Shown in pieces: positions 11,247 to 23,247 of a DNA stretch of 64,000 nucleotides. Positions within the stretch are counted from its first letter, which is position 1. Every line of letters starts with the position of its first letter. Under the pieces are notes generated by a model that was given only the letters and a program-made list of their open reading frames with translations, had not been told where the DNA came from and made no database searches. The DNA is from Powellomyces hirtus (Eukaryota > Chytridiomycota > Chytridiomycetes > Spizellomycetales > Powellomycetaceae): NCBI GenBank assembly GCA_025526995.1, contig JAHLKG010000004.1, positions 372,001-436,000 on the forward strand, given 5' to 3'. The translations under genes and the position numbers were made by a program.

Positions 11247-13620
11247 TCATACTGCAACACTGGGAACGTTACTCTGCATGCCAGGGAAAAGATCTGCGTT
11301 CGAGAATTCGAGATGTCCATGCCGCCGGCGACGACCTTTCTTGTCAGAGGGAGCCGAGTCGGTTCCATGCTGCACTTTCGTAGAGTCGATCGCGTTCGCG
11401 GTTTGGTCTCCTTTCATAGCTAGAACCTCAGCGTCGGAAAAGACTCTCGTGACTTTTCCGACTCCTTTCGTACGTCCTTCGCGGAACAAGAGGCGCGTCC
11501 CAATTTTCAGATATTCGGGATGCTGGATGAATCTGAAGCGGACGAAGGCCCGATCACCAGTTCGTAACACCTGTTTGTCCATCCCAATGATCTTGGCGGT
11601 CTGACGAACGCACCCACAGTGTAGCATCGCCTGATACTTTTGCGAAATGGTGGTGCTGTGGTACAAAACCAGAATCTCCGCCTCAAACTCGTATACCGCT
11701 TTTGCCTCTAACGATTTGCTATAAACGACGGGTTAGAGAAGGGTAGAGGATGGGACGAGCTTTATACAGCGCAATTCATACCTCAACATGACCATTCCTT
11801 TCCGGATGCCTGCACGCTTCACTTTCTTCAGTGCAAAACTGGCACTCTGACCCGCAAACGCAACTGGAACATTAACACGCTTCCGCTGAATTGACTTCAC
11901 AATCGTCGGCATGAAGTGCCCGTTGGAATCGGGTCCCAACATCAATTGGTCACCGACATGGACAGAGCCTGTTATTATGGTCCCGCTGACAACGGTGCCC
12001 ACTCCGGGAACGCTGAAAGTGTCGGTGATGTCGTACTCTGTCGGCTGCGTCGAGTCGTACTTTCCAGCGCTGTTTGCGTGTAAAACATTCATGAAGAGTT
12101 TGAGCAAGTCTAACCCTTCGCCGGTGACATTGGAAACTTGGAATATCGGGCAAACTCTGATGGAGGCGTTAAATATACCTATAGGCGTGACTCTGATGAA
12201 CAAACGGCATACCTCTCGCTAACGAAGTTGCCTGCCGTGGTCAGCACATCGACAACAGAGTTGAGGAATATCGGAATCTTGCGACATCCAGAGCTCTTTA
12301 ATATCTTGGTCAACTGGCTAATGGTGCTCTCCAGCACGTTTTTTGGACACCTTAAAATAGTCATGAGTAAAAAGCTTCGGCAGACATGAAATAGTGCGTC
12401 AATGCTCACATGTCGATCTTGGTAATGACAATGAAGACTGGAACATTCAGCGCCAACGCCAGGCCCAGATGTTCTTTCGTCATTCCAATGATGCCAGCGT
12501 TGGATCCAATCTAAAAAGTCCCCCTGTGAGTGACGGCGCGACCATATTGACAGGATATCCAGTTTCTCACCATCAGCATGACGAAATCAGGGCTGGTGCC
12601 TGTCATTCCAAAAACAGTAGTCTTCAAGTACTTTTCGTGTCCGGCGAGGTCAATGAAGCTCAGGACCTGAAGACGAGTTAGTATTGCCCCACAAAATCAC
12701 CCTCATTCTGAAAGAGAAATGCAGTCTTTACCTTTGACGCTTCCGCACAAATGTCATCCCAGGCTAACTTCGATTTGCCGATCAGAGCAGGGGTGATAAT
12801 TTGACCCTTTGAGGTAAACCCCATTATTTCCAATCCAACGGAACTGGTTCTCCCGCTCTCCACTTCGTGCTTGTGACGAAACAGGTTGAGACGCGCTCTT
12901 CCACGTCCATCATCGAGAACATTCTTAGTAAGAACTCCCAACAGGGTACTTTTTCCCGCGTCGACATTGCCCACAACGCAGATCCGTAACTCCATCATGT
13001 CCTCAACTTTTCCGGGCCTTTTGCGTATTAACAGATGTGCGTATACGAATTTCGACGCTGATAATGCATCATCGGTGCCTTCCGCTGTGATTGTTGAAGC
13101 AGAGCCCAGACTATTGGTCTGGTTTAATATGGTGACATCAGCACCAAGCTTGTCAGCTGCCGCCTCAATAGTCTCCACGCATGTATTCAAATCCTCCGCT
13201 TCGAGGTTCATCGGATTCCCATCATCTTCAATTCCGAGCTCCAACAAGGTCTCCCCCATTCCAGAGTTTAACCGAGCCTCGAGTTGCCGTAACAGTTGAG
13301 CGGAGTTGCTAGGAGTCGGGTGTAGGTAGAGTTCCTGTAAAAATCTCCACTTTGGTGAGATACAGTCCACAAGACGTCAACTCAAATGGCGGAGCAACCA
13401 GCCATACCTTTCCGGTGGCAGGCGCCTCGTCGTCCTTCTCTCCCTCATCGACGCTGGCATTCTGTACATGCTCGTCCTCTAATGGCTCGTCCAGAGAAGT
13501 GGAAGCGAGCCGCTGGGCAAGAGCAGCGGCAGCAGAAACGGACCAGCCTGCGCTGGGCTTGTCGGGGGAGGTTGAAAGGAGGGAGCGGCTGTGGTTTTGT
13601 TTTCCGTCAGAGGTTATCAT
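11247..13620 (-). CDS. GTPBP1: GTPBP1/GTPBP2-type translational GTPase
   Basis: Minus-strand exons include 13620-13408 and 13334-12732, then several shorter ones down to the stop at 11247. The G domain has GNVDAGKST (P-loop), [14 protein letters not shown] (switch II) and VITKIDMC (NKxD equivalent). Later blocks are equally family-specific: [32 protein letters not shown], [43 protein letters not shown] and [13 protein letters not shown]. Members are EF-Tu-like GTPases distinct from EF-1A; mammalian GTPBP1/2 act in ribosome-stall rescue and exosome-linked mRNA decay. Budding yeast lacks this group. The N-terminal 110 residues are acidic and low complexity. It diverges from the E(z) gene. Confidence 0.92.
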
Positions 13621-14069
13621 TGCGATAACGTTTGGGGTTTGAACCCGTCGTTGTGAGAGGAACTTGTGTATGCGACTGTATTACTGGATCCAAATGTCAA
13701 CTCGTGGGATGTCTTTTCCTTTTTAAGCAGCGACCTTCTCTGCAAACTGCTTGAAAGGTGAAAAACGTGCAGAGGCTTCCTTCTCAGGGCAATAGTGGCT
13801 GGTTGTGTGATGGGCGGCGCGTTCGTCACTTCTCCTCTCGCGCTGAGTCACGAACTGACGCGTGAGTCACCAGCAATTGCACGTGGCGCAGCATTAAATT
13901 CACGGGGTGCCTTGGAAGAGCATAGCTTGATAATGGGATGCTGAGCTTCTCTCTCTCTCTCTCTGCTCCTGTTTTCCCGTTGCCCTTTTTGCACACCTGA
14001 GAAGGTTCAACATCAAAGCACATGTCGGTTCACAGCTGGATTGAAATCCCACGGTAAACGGTGATTGAG
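13621..14069. promoter_or_regulatory. Divergent promoter region, GTPBP1-like / E(z)
   Basis: This 449-bp gap between two divergent starts contains a pure TC dinucleotide run (about 13949-13964) that could be a GAGA-like element. No TATA box is evident. Confidence 0.4.
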
Positions 14070-16147
14070 ATGAGAAAGAGAGCCCGCTCTCCGTCGACCT
14101 CATCGTCAGGCGAATTCACTCCTGAATCCGCTTCCTTCTCAGCCCCTTCCGAGTCTTCCACTGAAGAGTCGAACGAGGGTCACCAACGGAAAATTCGTGG
14201 CTCATTGCCGAGGCACTACCGCCTGAACCAGCGTCCTGTCAACAAGTCCGCCAGCAATGGAGTCGCTGTCAAACCGCTGTTCCCGGCAGTTAGCATGACG
14301 CAACTCAGACAACACTGGGAACGCGACAGGCAACTGAAGATTGCAGCTAGGGAAGTTGCTGCCAGTAAACGCGCTCTACAGCAGTATCTGAAAGGAATGA
14401 GGCTGAGGCCTCTCACCGAGCCCGAAGAAGTGACTGACGTAAAGATCGAAAAGAAGATGATTTACGTGGGCGCGGCGCAGGAACGGAAAAAGTTTTTGAC
14501 GTACATCCCCACTGCCGTCACTGTCCGTGAATACGACGATGCCACGATCCGATCATATGTGGTTCCCGAAGATGAGCACGAGGATTCTTGCTGGAATGCG
14601 AACCTGACCAACTGGAATCACGACAAGGACAAATCTTATCAAAACAAATTGTCGTTCGCCCGATACATCAAATCACAGCACCCATCAAAAGTACCGTTGC
14701 TTCTGTCTGGCAGGAACATTCCCGATTCAGCTGATATAACTGAATCGTGCACCCGGTTTGCTAGTGATCCAGATGGGAGACATCCAAATCTTGCCCTCCT
14801 TCTTTGTCGTGTATGCGGCCTTCTCGGCTGCCCCACCCATATACCCTCAAACAAACCACAAAAACTCCCGGCGGTAGAAGTTCCGAAACGCATAAGAATA
14901 CGGGATCCATGCGGCGACGGTTGTTGGTACCACCTCCCCAATGGCAACTCGCTGCACCCTCCTTCTGATGGTTGGAGTGAAGAAGAGCTTTCCATGTTGA
15001 CCAAAGCTGCAAAATGTTTTGGTCCATCAAACTTCTGCGAAATGTCAACCGCGTTTCTAGTAAGATCATGCGCAGATGTTTATTTGATGATTTCCGCACT
15101 GGACACCTTGGATCTTTTGGAGGGACGGTACGACAGGAATCTCATAGAGAATGTTGCAGAAAACATCGGGCAATCGAGAAGGCTTGCCGCAATCATCCGG
15201 GTTCCGTCACCGGAGCCCGCTCATTATACACCGCGTGGACATCGACGTCACACAGAGCCATGCGAATGCGAAGACACTGAGCACATCGAATACGCGGCTG
15301 TGTGCACGTCTTCATGCCCTTGTGCCAAGAGTGGCAACTATTGCGAAAGAACCTGCGCGTGCTCAAAATCCTGCCCGTATCGATACAAGGGCTGCGACTG
15401 CGCAAGAGGTTGCCAACGGCCGCTTGTGACAAAGGCAGATTCACGTTACATGCTCGACTCCGATAATACCACATGCCTCTGCGTGCTGCATGATCGAGAA
15501 TGTGACCCAGACCTATGTGGCGCGTGCGGAGCTGACGAACATTGGACAAGTGGTGCAAATCCCTCATGTGGAAACCAGGCCATTCAGAGACGGTTGAGGA
15601 AACATGTTTCCGTCGGTGACTCTACTGTCCATGGCCGGGGAGCATTCTTGCGAGAGGACGTGAAGGAAGGAGAGTTTATCGGAGAATATGTTGGTGGTCT
15701 TATCTCGCCCGACGAGTGCGATCGACGCGCTTGCGTCAGTGAACAGGCACACCTCAACTACGTGTTTACACTTCTTGAACCACAAGATTCCTTCTCTCGC
15801 CAACACCTCTCCTCTGACGTAGACGCATTCCGGAAAGGCAACAAGACCAAGTTCATCAACGCGAGCGAGACAGCAGACCAAACCAACGTCTTTGCTGCTG
15901 TGAGAGTCGTCGTTGGCGAGTCGCGCATTGGAATATATGCTGCACGAGATATCGCGTCAGGGGAAGAGCTGTTCATTGATTACGGAGAGAAGTACAAGGG
16001 GTACGTCTGTGGATTCCGACCCAACGGAATGAGAAATTGATGCTTACCTCATTTACTCTCCTCAGTAAATCCTCCGGAATGCATATAGACCCACCTCGAC
16101 AAAGCTTGAAACCCAAAAGCAAGAAGATGAAGAATGAAACTGGTTAA
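14070..16147 (+). CDS. EZH: Enhancer-of-zeste-type histone H3K27 methyltransferase
   Basis: The main exon 14070-16000 plus a final exon 16066-16147 give 670 aa; reading through the 65-nt intron would instead end at 16040. An N-terminal region precedes a CXC (pre-SET) cysteine cluster, with CECEDTEH, CPCAKSGNYCERTCACS and CDCARGCQRP. A C-terminal SET domain follows: STVHGRGAFLREDVKEGEFI, GNKTKFINAS, RIGIYAARDIASGEELFIDY. CXC-SET is the layout of the catalytic PRC2 subunit, which trimethylates H3K27 to silence chromatin. The usual NHS motif reads NAS here and the PNC that follows is absent. The spliced tail is basic (KPKSKKMKN). Upstream GTG at 14061 is not used because ATG at 14070 is available. 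Confidence 0.9.
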
Positions 16148-16444
16148 CATCCTGCATTTGATATTATGCTTCGCAGCTGGAACCCGTATTTTGCAAAGCG
16201 TACGAAAGCCATCCTTCCCATCCAAGCACTCCAACCTCGAAAGTAAATGTGATGCAGGAGAAAAAATGCTTCCTTCCATTAGAAACCACTGTTCTTTTGT
16301 ACGGATCGATCAGACCATTGCATAATGGCTTTAGCCAGCACACTTCGAAAAACTAAATACGCGCAAGAAGGGAAAAGCCAAGCAACGATATCGGATGAGC
16401 TGGCCCTATTCCTTCATTGACCGTGAAACAATCACACACGTGTT
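16148..16444. other. Convergent 3' intergenic region
   Basis: It lies between the ends of the E(z) and arrestin-like genes. No gene seen. Confidence 0.4.
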
Positions 16445-18374
16445 TTAGGGGGCGGCCAATGCAGCGTCGCTGTCGACCCTGACGCAGGGCACATCGGGTC
16501 GAACAACGGCATTAACCATTTCGGCAGCCTTGCGGAGGACGCCACGGGAGTTTTCCTCGAGACTCGCGGTCGAGGCTGTGACAGATTGAGCTGTTTCGGC
16601 GGTCAGCGAGGTGTAGTCCGGGTAGGCGGCCGCAAGGGTGCGCGACTGGGCAGCCGATGCTGAGGAGATGGTGATGGGCGTCTCCCACAGGACGGTGTGG
16701 CCGTCGGCAACTTCGATTGTCACGCGCGCAAGGTGGGCTACCTGGAAGGAACCTGTGATTTTGGGGAAGAGGAGGTCGAGAAGTAAGAAGTCGTGTACGT
16801 TTATGCACATTTTGTTTATATGGCCCCGGTTGATTTCAATCAAAAATAACCAGTGTATGTGTTTTCGGTGCTGCTTACCCCAGTTTCCAGATGGGTTGAC
16901 CTGAACCTCGGTTGCGACCGTTCCTGTGGTGTCTCCAATAGAGGCCTTTCGGTCCATAGCGGCCTTGCCATTCATCTTACTGCCAGGAGTAGGAAGCGCG
17001 GGGGCGACGGGAGGCAGCTGCACGACGAGCTCATGTCCATGGAGGAGATGATCGCCATCGACTTCCAAGTTCATGATCTCAACGGTTCCCCCGCCCACGT
17101 CGCGTTCAATGAGGGTACGGTCCGAAGCGCTTTTCCTCCTCAGGTTAAGATCAAAGCCACCGCGACGAGGGGTGTTCTGAGCCGCCACGGGGGTCTGGGC
17201 GACCTGGTAGGCATGCACCGAGGCATCCTCGACGATTGCAAATGTTGCGCGGCGGATGTATGGTGCGGGCGCGAGGCGGGTGGTGGAGGCCGTGGTCGAG
17301 TGAGTGGCGGCGGCTTGCGTCGTTGGCAATGCGGCAGTCGAGTTGCGACCGCTGTCAAGACGTTCGCGTAAGGCGGCCTTGAGGAACACGGTTGTGAATT
17401 CGTTGGGCGAGGCGGTGAGCGAGCCGAGAGTGATGGACCAGTCGAGCTCCTCGGTGCTGCCGTTCCAGTTTTGCGGTGTCGGCTCCAGGAGCTATGCAAC
17501 ACAAAAGTTGATGGAAATTGTCAAATGCACTGGCACTATACTGCAAAACCACCACAACCCAATCACAAATAGCTCTATCGCAACCAACCTGCTTGACCTG
17601 CGTGATGTCATAAAACGGAACCTGGACATCATAGTCCAATGTCAGGTTGCGCGCATCAAAGACGTTCTTGAGGCCGTGCGGACGGCCCTGAACCGCAACG
17701 TTGAGACGGTAGCGAGAGAAAGCATGGTACCTGAGACACAAATTGAAAGATTATGCATGGGAATTTTCGCGAGGTTCCTCTTGTTTTTTTTTTTTTTTTT
17801 TTAGCTCTGCGTTTTGTTACCTGCCACGCTCTACCTCGCAAGATGGCGGCAATGCCGTGCCGAACTCGAAACGGAACGGCAAATCAATGGTTTCATTGGC
17901 CTTGATGATGACCCCGTTGGCGCCGTGCGTAGTCTGCGGGACGAGTTCCAGTTCCTTTGTCTGCCCACGAAAAAAACAATAATCGGCGATTAAAATTGAA
18001 ATTGTGCTCGCCGTTCAGCGTCTTTCAAACTCCACACTGGGAAATTCCAAACTTGCACGTACCATATGAACAATTCCATTCCATTTAGCATCCCTACTTC
18101 CCGAGGATCCCAAGGCGGCCAAGATGTTGCTTTCGCTCCTGCTCGCCACGCTGGTACCCGCCGAGACGTTCAATCCAATCTTGATGCTCGCGGCCGTGAA
18201 CGCAGGGGTGTGTTTGCCCGTCTCCTGCTGCTGCTGTGTCAAGTCAGAGTTGCTGTCGGACTGCTTCCCGGCGGTGAGGCGCACAACGCCCTCAATAGCC
18301 CATGCACCGACGTTGTTGAACCCGGTCACGAGCGCGGTCGAGGGCGCCAGTGGGTGGATCGAGATGGCGACCAT
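16445..18374 (-). CDS. Arrestin-like protein
   Basis: About five minus-strand exons run from ATG at 18374 (MVAISIHPLAPSTALVTGFN) to TAA at 16445. Segments resemble the two-lobed beta-sandwich of alpha-arrestins: IEGVVRLTAG and IKIGLNVSAG early, IDLPFRFEFGTALPPS then YRLNVAVQG, and ending with SFQVAHLARVTIEVADG and ETPITISSAS. Alpha-arrestins recruit HECT ubiquitin ligases to membrane transporters. No PPxY motif was noticed, which weakens a ligase-adaptor role. The middle (about 17100-17400) is Ala/Thr/Pro-rich linker. A 19-T run (17784-17802) sits in an intron. The family assignment is from pattern only, and exon borders are approximate. Confidence 0.5.
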
Positions 18375-19401
18375 TGCTGTGCTCTTTTGTTTTTGAATGT
18401 GTGGTGGGAGAAAGAAATGTGCTATGTGCTGTGTAGAATATGTGCGTGTGAGTTTTCTGTATTGGGTTTTGCTACGAGGTGAAGCCTGCTGCTTCGATGC
18501 CTATATGCAATGTAGTGGGCGTGTGATCGCAACATTGGGGTCAACAATACGGGCTGGCGGAGATGGGGGTTACGTAAACGCGAATAGCATGACGCGTTCA
18601 TGAGGCGAAAACAGGAACATCTGTCAGAGCGCCGCATTGGTTGGGTAGACATGATGTAGATCGACAGTCTTTCAGGATAAGTAGATCATGTTGATCATGC
18701 CTTTACCGTTGTAAAGCGCATGTGTGCTTGAGTAGATGTGTCTATTGTGGTCGGACCGACCTGCTGAGGGAGGTATGCTATGCCATGAACAATACTGTCC
18801 GCGTTCATGCTTGTTTCCACGAACTGCATTACACCTGTAGCATTAGTACGCCTCCCCAAAATCCAGTGACGAATCATGATTAAAGGGGGTTCTTTCGTTG
18901 GTCATTAAGCCGATGTTCTTTGTGCTTTGTTTGAGCATGAGTATTCCTATAATTGGAAAGAATTGGAATCTCTTTCGCGTCCCTTCGATAAATGAGCTTT
19001 AAAGATAGTACACTTTGGCTGATAAAGACGGAGTGTAATAAAAGAAAGGCTGAAAGACGATATTTCGGGGACACAAATACGGCCCCATTCCGCCCTTGTT
19101 CTTACAACAGTAGTCGGGACGAGGTTTGGTTTCTTGGAAGCACAATTGGCCGGCTGAACTCCTTGATCAGATTGTCTCGAAAACTCCGCGCGATTCCCAA
19201 ATTTCGAATTATACTATGAAAAGTAACAAAATAAGACCCTGCAGAAGTGTTGATCCACACACCGGGACTGTGCACATACATGCGCGGACAAACACCAATT
19301 TAGTCTTTATTGAGCTCATTTCACCCCTGAACCACTCATAAAGGGACCATATGCTCATCCCCTGCCACTTTTGCACGATCAGATATCCTACAGCAGCGAA
19401 A
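18375..19401. other. Intergenic region of about 1 kb, no gene seen
   Basis: It separates the divergent arrestin-like and secreted-propeller genes. Only short frames without motifs occur. AT content rises towards 18900-19350. Confidence 0.4.
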
Positions 19402-20551
19402 ATGAAGTTTCTGATCTTGCTGCTTGCTTTCTTACCACTTGTTCTTGCGCAAACGACGTTTGTCTCATACCCCGTGCTGAACATCAGCAGTGCTCACAGC
19501 TTGGAAGTGCGAAACATAGTGTACTACGATGGAACTCTCATATCGACGTAAGGCAAATGCGCTCCTCATTGTTGGAATTTCAATCGACCTTTGTTAACGT
19601 TCATGTTACCATGCGGTTTGCAGGAGTTATGACAGCACCGTCAAGCAATGGAATGTGAGCACAGCTGCGCAAATAACCAGCTTGACCATGCCGGCTCAAG
19701 CCAGCGGCCTGCAAGTCTCCACCAACGGGTCCGTCTGGGTTGGTCTCAAGAACGGCGTCATGCGAAGGTACAACATCAACTCCAGCACGGGCGTCTTATC
19801 TTCAACCATTTCGCAAACCTACACGGGGCTTACAGACGAAGTCAATGAAATCATGGTGAACGAGACCCAGGCCAACAACAAGCTCTATGTGGCGTCCAGC
19901 GAGGATTACTACTTTATGTTCAGCACGTCAGTCAACCAATGGACGACCAAAAGCGCCGTAACGAGTGGGGCCAATGTGCTGCGTACAACCTCGGACGGGC
20001 CGCACGTTTACAGCGGTGGTGTGGAACCCGTGTTGCGAAAATGGGTTGCAGCCACTGGAGCACTAGCAGGGAGCTTGACAATGGGCCAGAGAATCAACGG
20101 GTTGGCGTGGGTCAACTACAATCTCATCGTCGCGCTTCACAACGGGACAGTGGCAGTGGTGAATCCGACCACCATGACCCTCATCTCATCCTTCGAAGCC
20201 TGCAACGTGAATTGCCGATCCCTTGCTGTGTTTTGGAAAGACGGGACGCAATACATCTTCACGGGGAGCGTGTATGGCGAGATCAAACAGTACACCACAG
20301 ACTTTGCCCTCGTTGGCACATATCTAGGCACTCCAACGGGCTTAACGGTACTGAACATGGCGGACGATGGAAAGAGGATCTGGGCTGGAGATTCAGCAGG
20401 TGGCCTACGATACTGGATGAAAGGCCCATGCGCAACGACAGTTACTTCCTACGCTGCAACTCAGACAGTGACAGTAAGCAAGTCGACCACCGTCTATGCG
20501 ATGGCCGGCGGTTGGGGTATTCCTTTGGATCCACTGCCCACGGGTCTTTGA
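19402..20551 (+). CDS. Secreted protein with WD40-like/beta-propeller repeats
   Basis: Two exons, 19402-19547 and 19624-20551, give 357 aa. The start MKFLILLLAFLPLVLAQ is a classical signal peptide with probable cleavage after ALA-type residues near position 16. The mature part has repeated blade-like units: VYYDGTLIS..YDSTVKQW, GSVWVGLKNGVMRRYN, GPHVYSGGVEPVLRKW, YIFTGSVYGEIKQY and RIWAGDSAGGLRYW. These resemble degenerate WD40 blades, with several N-x-S/T glycosylation sites. WD40 propellers are usually cytosolic, so secretion is unusual. The C-terminus after the propeller is rich in Thr/Ser and ends without an obvious GPI signal. Function unknown. Confidence 0.75.
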
Positions 20552-21274
20552 TAGCTTTATACCAGATGTCAGTCCCCGTCGCGCATTGCTTTCAGATTAG
20601 ATTTTCCCCAAGTGATAGTCTTAAACGTATGCCGTCACAGAGTAGATGCATGCTGGACGGCTCAATTACATGGCCGCAGCGCCACTTTGCATCAAATGGC
20701 CTTCTTAAATGCTGTGTGTGGGATACGTACGGTCAGCACGACGGTGCTTATACGGTCTCCATCTAATCTGTTATTATCCCACACAAGCACCTCATGGCCA
20801 CGTTCTGCGCAATGCACACACACACATCCGATGGCAAACCCCGATCCTGAGTGCGCGCGGTGCTGCGGCGAGTCAACGCCACATATCCATCCATCCATCC
20901 ATGCACTCCATCCATGCTAGATCAAGCCGCACTCCCACGAACATGCACAATTCTGGATCAAGTACGCAATGACGAGGGACCTTTGCCGCTCCTGCATCCA
21001 TCCATCAACTGCGGCCGCCCAGTTGTTGATCCCACCGCAGTACAAGTGCAAAGCCGCACAGGCCACTTGATCACCGCGGGTCCTCCCACTTTGATCGCTG
21101 CATTCGCATTGCACGCTGCTTTCTTGAAAACTTTCTTGGCGTGTATGACGCTCAGATCTTGATACGTAGCAACTACTTTTCACACTCTGGAGTCTACACT
21201 TGTGACTAAGATAGACTCGTGGCGGAGAAGCAACTGAGAAATAAATCCCATGATTGCGCCCCTACCAGCGCGTT
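20552..21274. other. Intergenic region with ATCC microsatellite
   Basis: No gene supported. It contains an (ATCC)n run at about 20884-20903, with further ATCC copies near 20910 and 20995, and a CA-rich stretch near 20813-20825. Confidence 0.5.
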
Positions 21275-21281
21275 TATAAAG
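21275..21281 (+). promoter_or_regulatory. TATA box of the GPI-type secreted protein gene
   Basis: TATAAAG lies 132 bp upstream of the ATG at 21407, followed by a pyrimidine-rich leader. Confidence 0.45.
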
Positions 21282-21406
21282 GCACCACCCAACTCCGCAA
21301 ACCCTCTTTGCCCGGCCATCTCTCTGCTCCGAAAGTTTCTTTACCCCGACATTGCCAATTGTTTACAAGCACTCGCATACCAATCCAACAACGACATATA
21401 CCAAAC

Positions 21407-22123
21407 ATGAAATCAACTACTCTCATTGCCCTTGCCGTCGCTGGTGCCTCTGTAGTGCAGGCCGCGCCTGTCTTCAGCTACGAACCCGAATACACTCTGG
21501 GCAAATCGTACGACATCTGGATCGACTTTGGAATCATGGACCCTGTACCCTCCGAACAACTCATCTTCGCATACTGCCCGGCAGACGCAGTTAAGGCGGC
21601 TGCCAGCTCAATCAAGGATGCCCAGAAATGTACGGACATTGGCCCAGCTGGAAAGACCGGCAGCGCCACTCGACAGGGTACAAAGTGGGTGCCCGGCAAC
21701 AACGTGGAAGGAGAGGCCTACCGCGCTCTCAACGCCACCGAGGCGAAATGGGTGCTCGCTGTCCACAGTGCCGAAGAAAGTCTCGCCGACGGCCCATACA
21801 AGTACTGGCAAACCGGAAACCGGGACTTCAAGATTGCCGAGTTGGGACCTGACGACCTGGTCAGCATCGACCCTATCCTCTCCGCAACAGGTACTATGTC
21901 GGGACCCGCCACCGCCACGGCCTCGGACTTTGGCCCAGCTACTACCAACACCCAGGCTCGCCCGAGTGTTTCCATCATCCCTGGCTCGCCTACCCCAACA
22001 GCCAGCGTTACCGGGGCAGCGGACGCCACTGCTCCGTCGGCTGCAATCGCTTCCTCGTCGACATCTGGACTTCTCGCAATTGTGAGCGGGTTTGCGGCCA
22101 TGTTCGGATTAGCCGCTCTCTAA
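21407..22123 (+). CDS. Probable GPI-anchored cell-surface protein
   Basis: A single exon encodes 238 aa. It begins with signal peptide MKSTTLIALAVAGASVVQA, has a globular core of about 150 residues, and then a Ser/Thr/Ala/Pro-rich stalk (residues 160-215). It ends in a hydrophobic tail SGLLAIVSGFAAMFGLAAL after small residues, the pattern of a GPI-attachment signal. The core contains two cysteines (FAYCPAD, AQKCTDIG) that could form a disulfide and is not a family I recognise. An upstream in-frame start at 21254 would remove the N-terminal position of the signal peptide, so ATG 21407 is preferred. A surface or wall role is inferred from topology only. Confidence 0.75.
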   Translation: MKSTTLIALAVAGASVVQAAPVFSYEPEYTLGKSYDIWIDFGIMDPVPSEQLIFAYCPADAVKAAASSIKDAQKCTDIGPAGKTGSATRQGTKWVPGNNVEGEAYRALNATEAKWVLAVHSAEESLADGPYKYWQTGNRDFKIAELGPDDLVSIDPILSATGTMSGPATATASDFGPATTNTQARPSVSIIPGSPTPTASVTGAADATAPSAAIASSSTSGLLAIVSGFAAMFGLAAL

Positions 22124-22545
22124 AGGAGATCCGCTACCTCTAGCTTTCCCATGTATAAAACCGACATTGTTTGCATGATACCAAAGACTGTCCCGGAGTG
22201 TGTATATAGTTTGTAGTTTCAGTTTTGAATAGGAAAATATCCATCTCACGTACTTCGACTACGCTCCGAGATCTTATGTCCTTCTCACTGGGCAGTAGCA
22301 GCTGTACCACACAAATTAATTGATGTTGTAATGGTTGCCACGCGGAATACTAAGATTTTGCGCGCATATGTTTAAGGTTACGGTAATGTCAAAATGTCAA
22401 CAGAGTGGTTCAGACATGATAGCACAAAAGGCTGAATCCGACACCGGCTTGCCCGCAGATATGCAAAGGTCTACAGTATCAGCTGGCGTTTGCTAGTGTG
22501 CTCTAACAATTTGCTTGTGGTGCTTCGACGCACATCGCATCAATT
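22124..22545. other. Convergent 3' intergenic region
   Basis: AT-rich 3' flanks of the surface-protein and BolA genes. No gene seen. Confidence 0.4.
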
Positions 22546-23156
22546 TTAGGCTTTATACTCTTCTGGTGTCTTTGTGGTAAGCGAAAGGGCATGAAGTCCT
22601 TCCTTGAGCTCCGCATCCAAGATCTGGTATACGAACTGAACGAAAACTACTCGTTAGGGCGCTGTTGACTGGATTAGTTCCGGAAGTCTAATCATACCTG
22701 ATGTCGCTGTACTGGCCGCTGGATATGACAGATGATTAGATTCAGCAAAGAATAGAAAGACTTCAGCACCAGTCTGATCTAACCTTTCCTTCGAACGCAG
22801 ACGAAACCGCCGTGACTCTGCAACAGGAGATCACTCAACATCTCACCCCAACTTTCAACTCTAGGAATAAAGTCAACTTACCTAAAGTGTGTCTCCCCTT
22901 TAGGAAGCCCCTTCATCGCGGCATGCCCCGCGTGTTTGGCACTATCATCTATAATCTCCAAAAATGAAGGGTTCAGAGCTTCCCGGAGCTTGTTTTCTAT
23001 CCGTGTCGTCATGGGCCCAGGCATTTCGGGATTGTCAGCAAGAAATGAAGAAAGGAAACGGGATTGTTGACTCAGGTGTCGTTGCTCAGCCTTGAAGCCT
23101 GCGAGTGAGCGAAGAGTGGCTTGTCGGGCTAGGGTCAGGGCCTGCTGGCGAAACAT
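22546..23156 (-). CDS. BOL1: Mitochondrial BolA-like protein
   Basis: Four exons close in phase: 23156-22882, 22817-22784, 22718-22698 and 22635-22546, giving 139 aa. Exons two and three are only 34 and 21 nt. The N-terminus (MFRQQALTLARQATLRSL) is an arginine-rich amphipathic presequence, indicating mitochondrial import. The BolA domain follows: RIENKLREALNPSFLEIIDD, GETHFRVTAVSSAFEGK, RPVQRHQFVYQILDAELKEG and LHALSLTTKTPEE. BolA proteins bind monothiol glutaredoxins and assist [4Fe-4S] insertion into mitochondrial enzymes. The conserved histidines in THF and RHQ are present. Its start codon overlaps that of the neighbouring plus-strand frame. Confidence 0.93.
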
Positions 23157-23247
23157 GGAAATGCTGGTGGGTGGAAGGGAGGAATTGGAGAATTACGAGC
23201 GGAGGTTTGACAAACGCGTTGGGAATTCTCAAGATCACTCTCGCGGA

